DNA of 64,000 nt from Siphonodentalium dalli (taxonomy: Eukaryota > Mollusca > Scaphopoda > Gadilida > Siphonodentaliidae). How positions within the stretch are numbered: the stretch's first letter is position 1; every line of letters begins with the position of its first letter. The position numbers and the translations under genes were made by a program. Below, in pieces: positions 63,721 to 64,000 of this stretch. The stretch lies in NCBI GenBank assembly GCA_032622095.1, contig CP136067.1, forward strand, positions 45,613,549 to 45,677,548. The letters are read 5' to 3'. Below the pieces are notes generated by a model. The model had not been told where the DNA came from and made no database searches. It saw nothing but the letters and a program-made list of their open reading frames with translations.

Positions 63721-64000
63721 GTTAAATAGTGTACCTAAGAATAAATGTTATAAGTCATCATTTTGGTTATATTATATTAGATTCGGAATTTGTCATAGTT
63801 CCATATTTTGGTGCTAGCTGATATATTCCTTTGATTTTATAATTTGCTAGAACTGCTTTTTTCAGTAGCTTGATATGTTGAGGAATGTACATGTCTTATT
63901 GAAAGATAACAATATATATACATACAATATTATGCAAAGATTGTCTTAAAGATAACAATATATATGCATACATAATTATGCAAAGATCGGCCATGCCTTT
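63721..64000. repeat. Unannotated end with a short tandem duplication
   Basis: 'aaagataacaatatatat.ca' 'tac' 'attatgcaaagat' occurs twice in tandem (63,900-63,986, unit about 48 bp). Nothing else is seen before the window ends. Confidence 0.6.

Overview
This window looks like intergenic or repeat-rich DNA from a marine invertebrate, most likely a mollusc. The points in favour are the AT-rich background, the lack of any long intact host gene, GT-AG splice-site contexts, several non-LTR retrotransposon families, many MITEs, a tRNA-derived SINE, and dispersed modules that I associate with bivalve and gastropod genomes (the 'gggcc(a/g)taactc..gtaaaaat' arrays, the 'cccacgaatta' motif, the '(ggac)n' tails). 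The species assignment is an inference. Almost everything that can be identified is a mobile element, a fragment of one, or a tandem repeat.

Layout. 1-9.2 kb: dispersed repeats, a TTAA-flanked MITE next to a broken I-PpoI-type (His-Me finger) homing-endonuclease-like gene, a possible minus-strand gene, a microsatellite and a SINE. 9.2-12.2 kb: a degraded CR1/jockey-like LINE (minus). 12.2-19.1 kb: tandem arrays and duplicated blocks. 19.1-20.6 kb: a second LINE family (minus). 20.9-24.8 kb: duplicated blocks with two exon-like pieces. 25.0-25.6 kb: PIF/Harbinger transposase remnant. 25.7-29.2 kb: three MITEs, one carrying an expanded 36-bp minisatellite. 29.3-31.4 kb: an unclassified TIR element inserted in a Harbinger copy. 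32.2 kb: a foldback. 34.6-40.1 kb: LINE ORF1 zinc knuckles and a decayed minus-strand retroelement with an SGNH/GDSL hydrolase domain, itself split by a Harbinger-type MITE. 40.3-42.9 kb: more MITEs and a third LINE.

The most striking object is 43,410-52,485: a 9.1-kb unit bounded by 62-bp terminal inverted repeats differing at one base. Inside are a TIR-derived 94-bp subterminal array, a plus-strand gene of a large uncharacterised invertebrate family (DUF6589-like) in which I see a candidate D-D-E triad, a convergent minus-strand gene with a Thr-rich tract, a PHD finger and an Arg-Gly tail, a third plus-strand acidic/basic exon, and a 61-bp minisatellite. I read it as a large, apparently undescribed cut-and-paste transposon whose transposase copy has decayed (one frameshift, one stop).

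52.8-63.7 kb is a satellite-like field whose units repeatedly carry a CTCF-core-like 13-mer. Embedded in it is a broken minus-strand gene (55,431-58,449) combining zinc-binding Cys/His motifs, an XPG/FEN-like nuclease core and a Cys-rich CXC tail, flanked by inverted copies of a LINE 3' end, plus a nested pair of TIR elements for which a second copy supplies the empty site.
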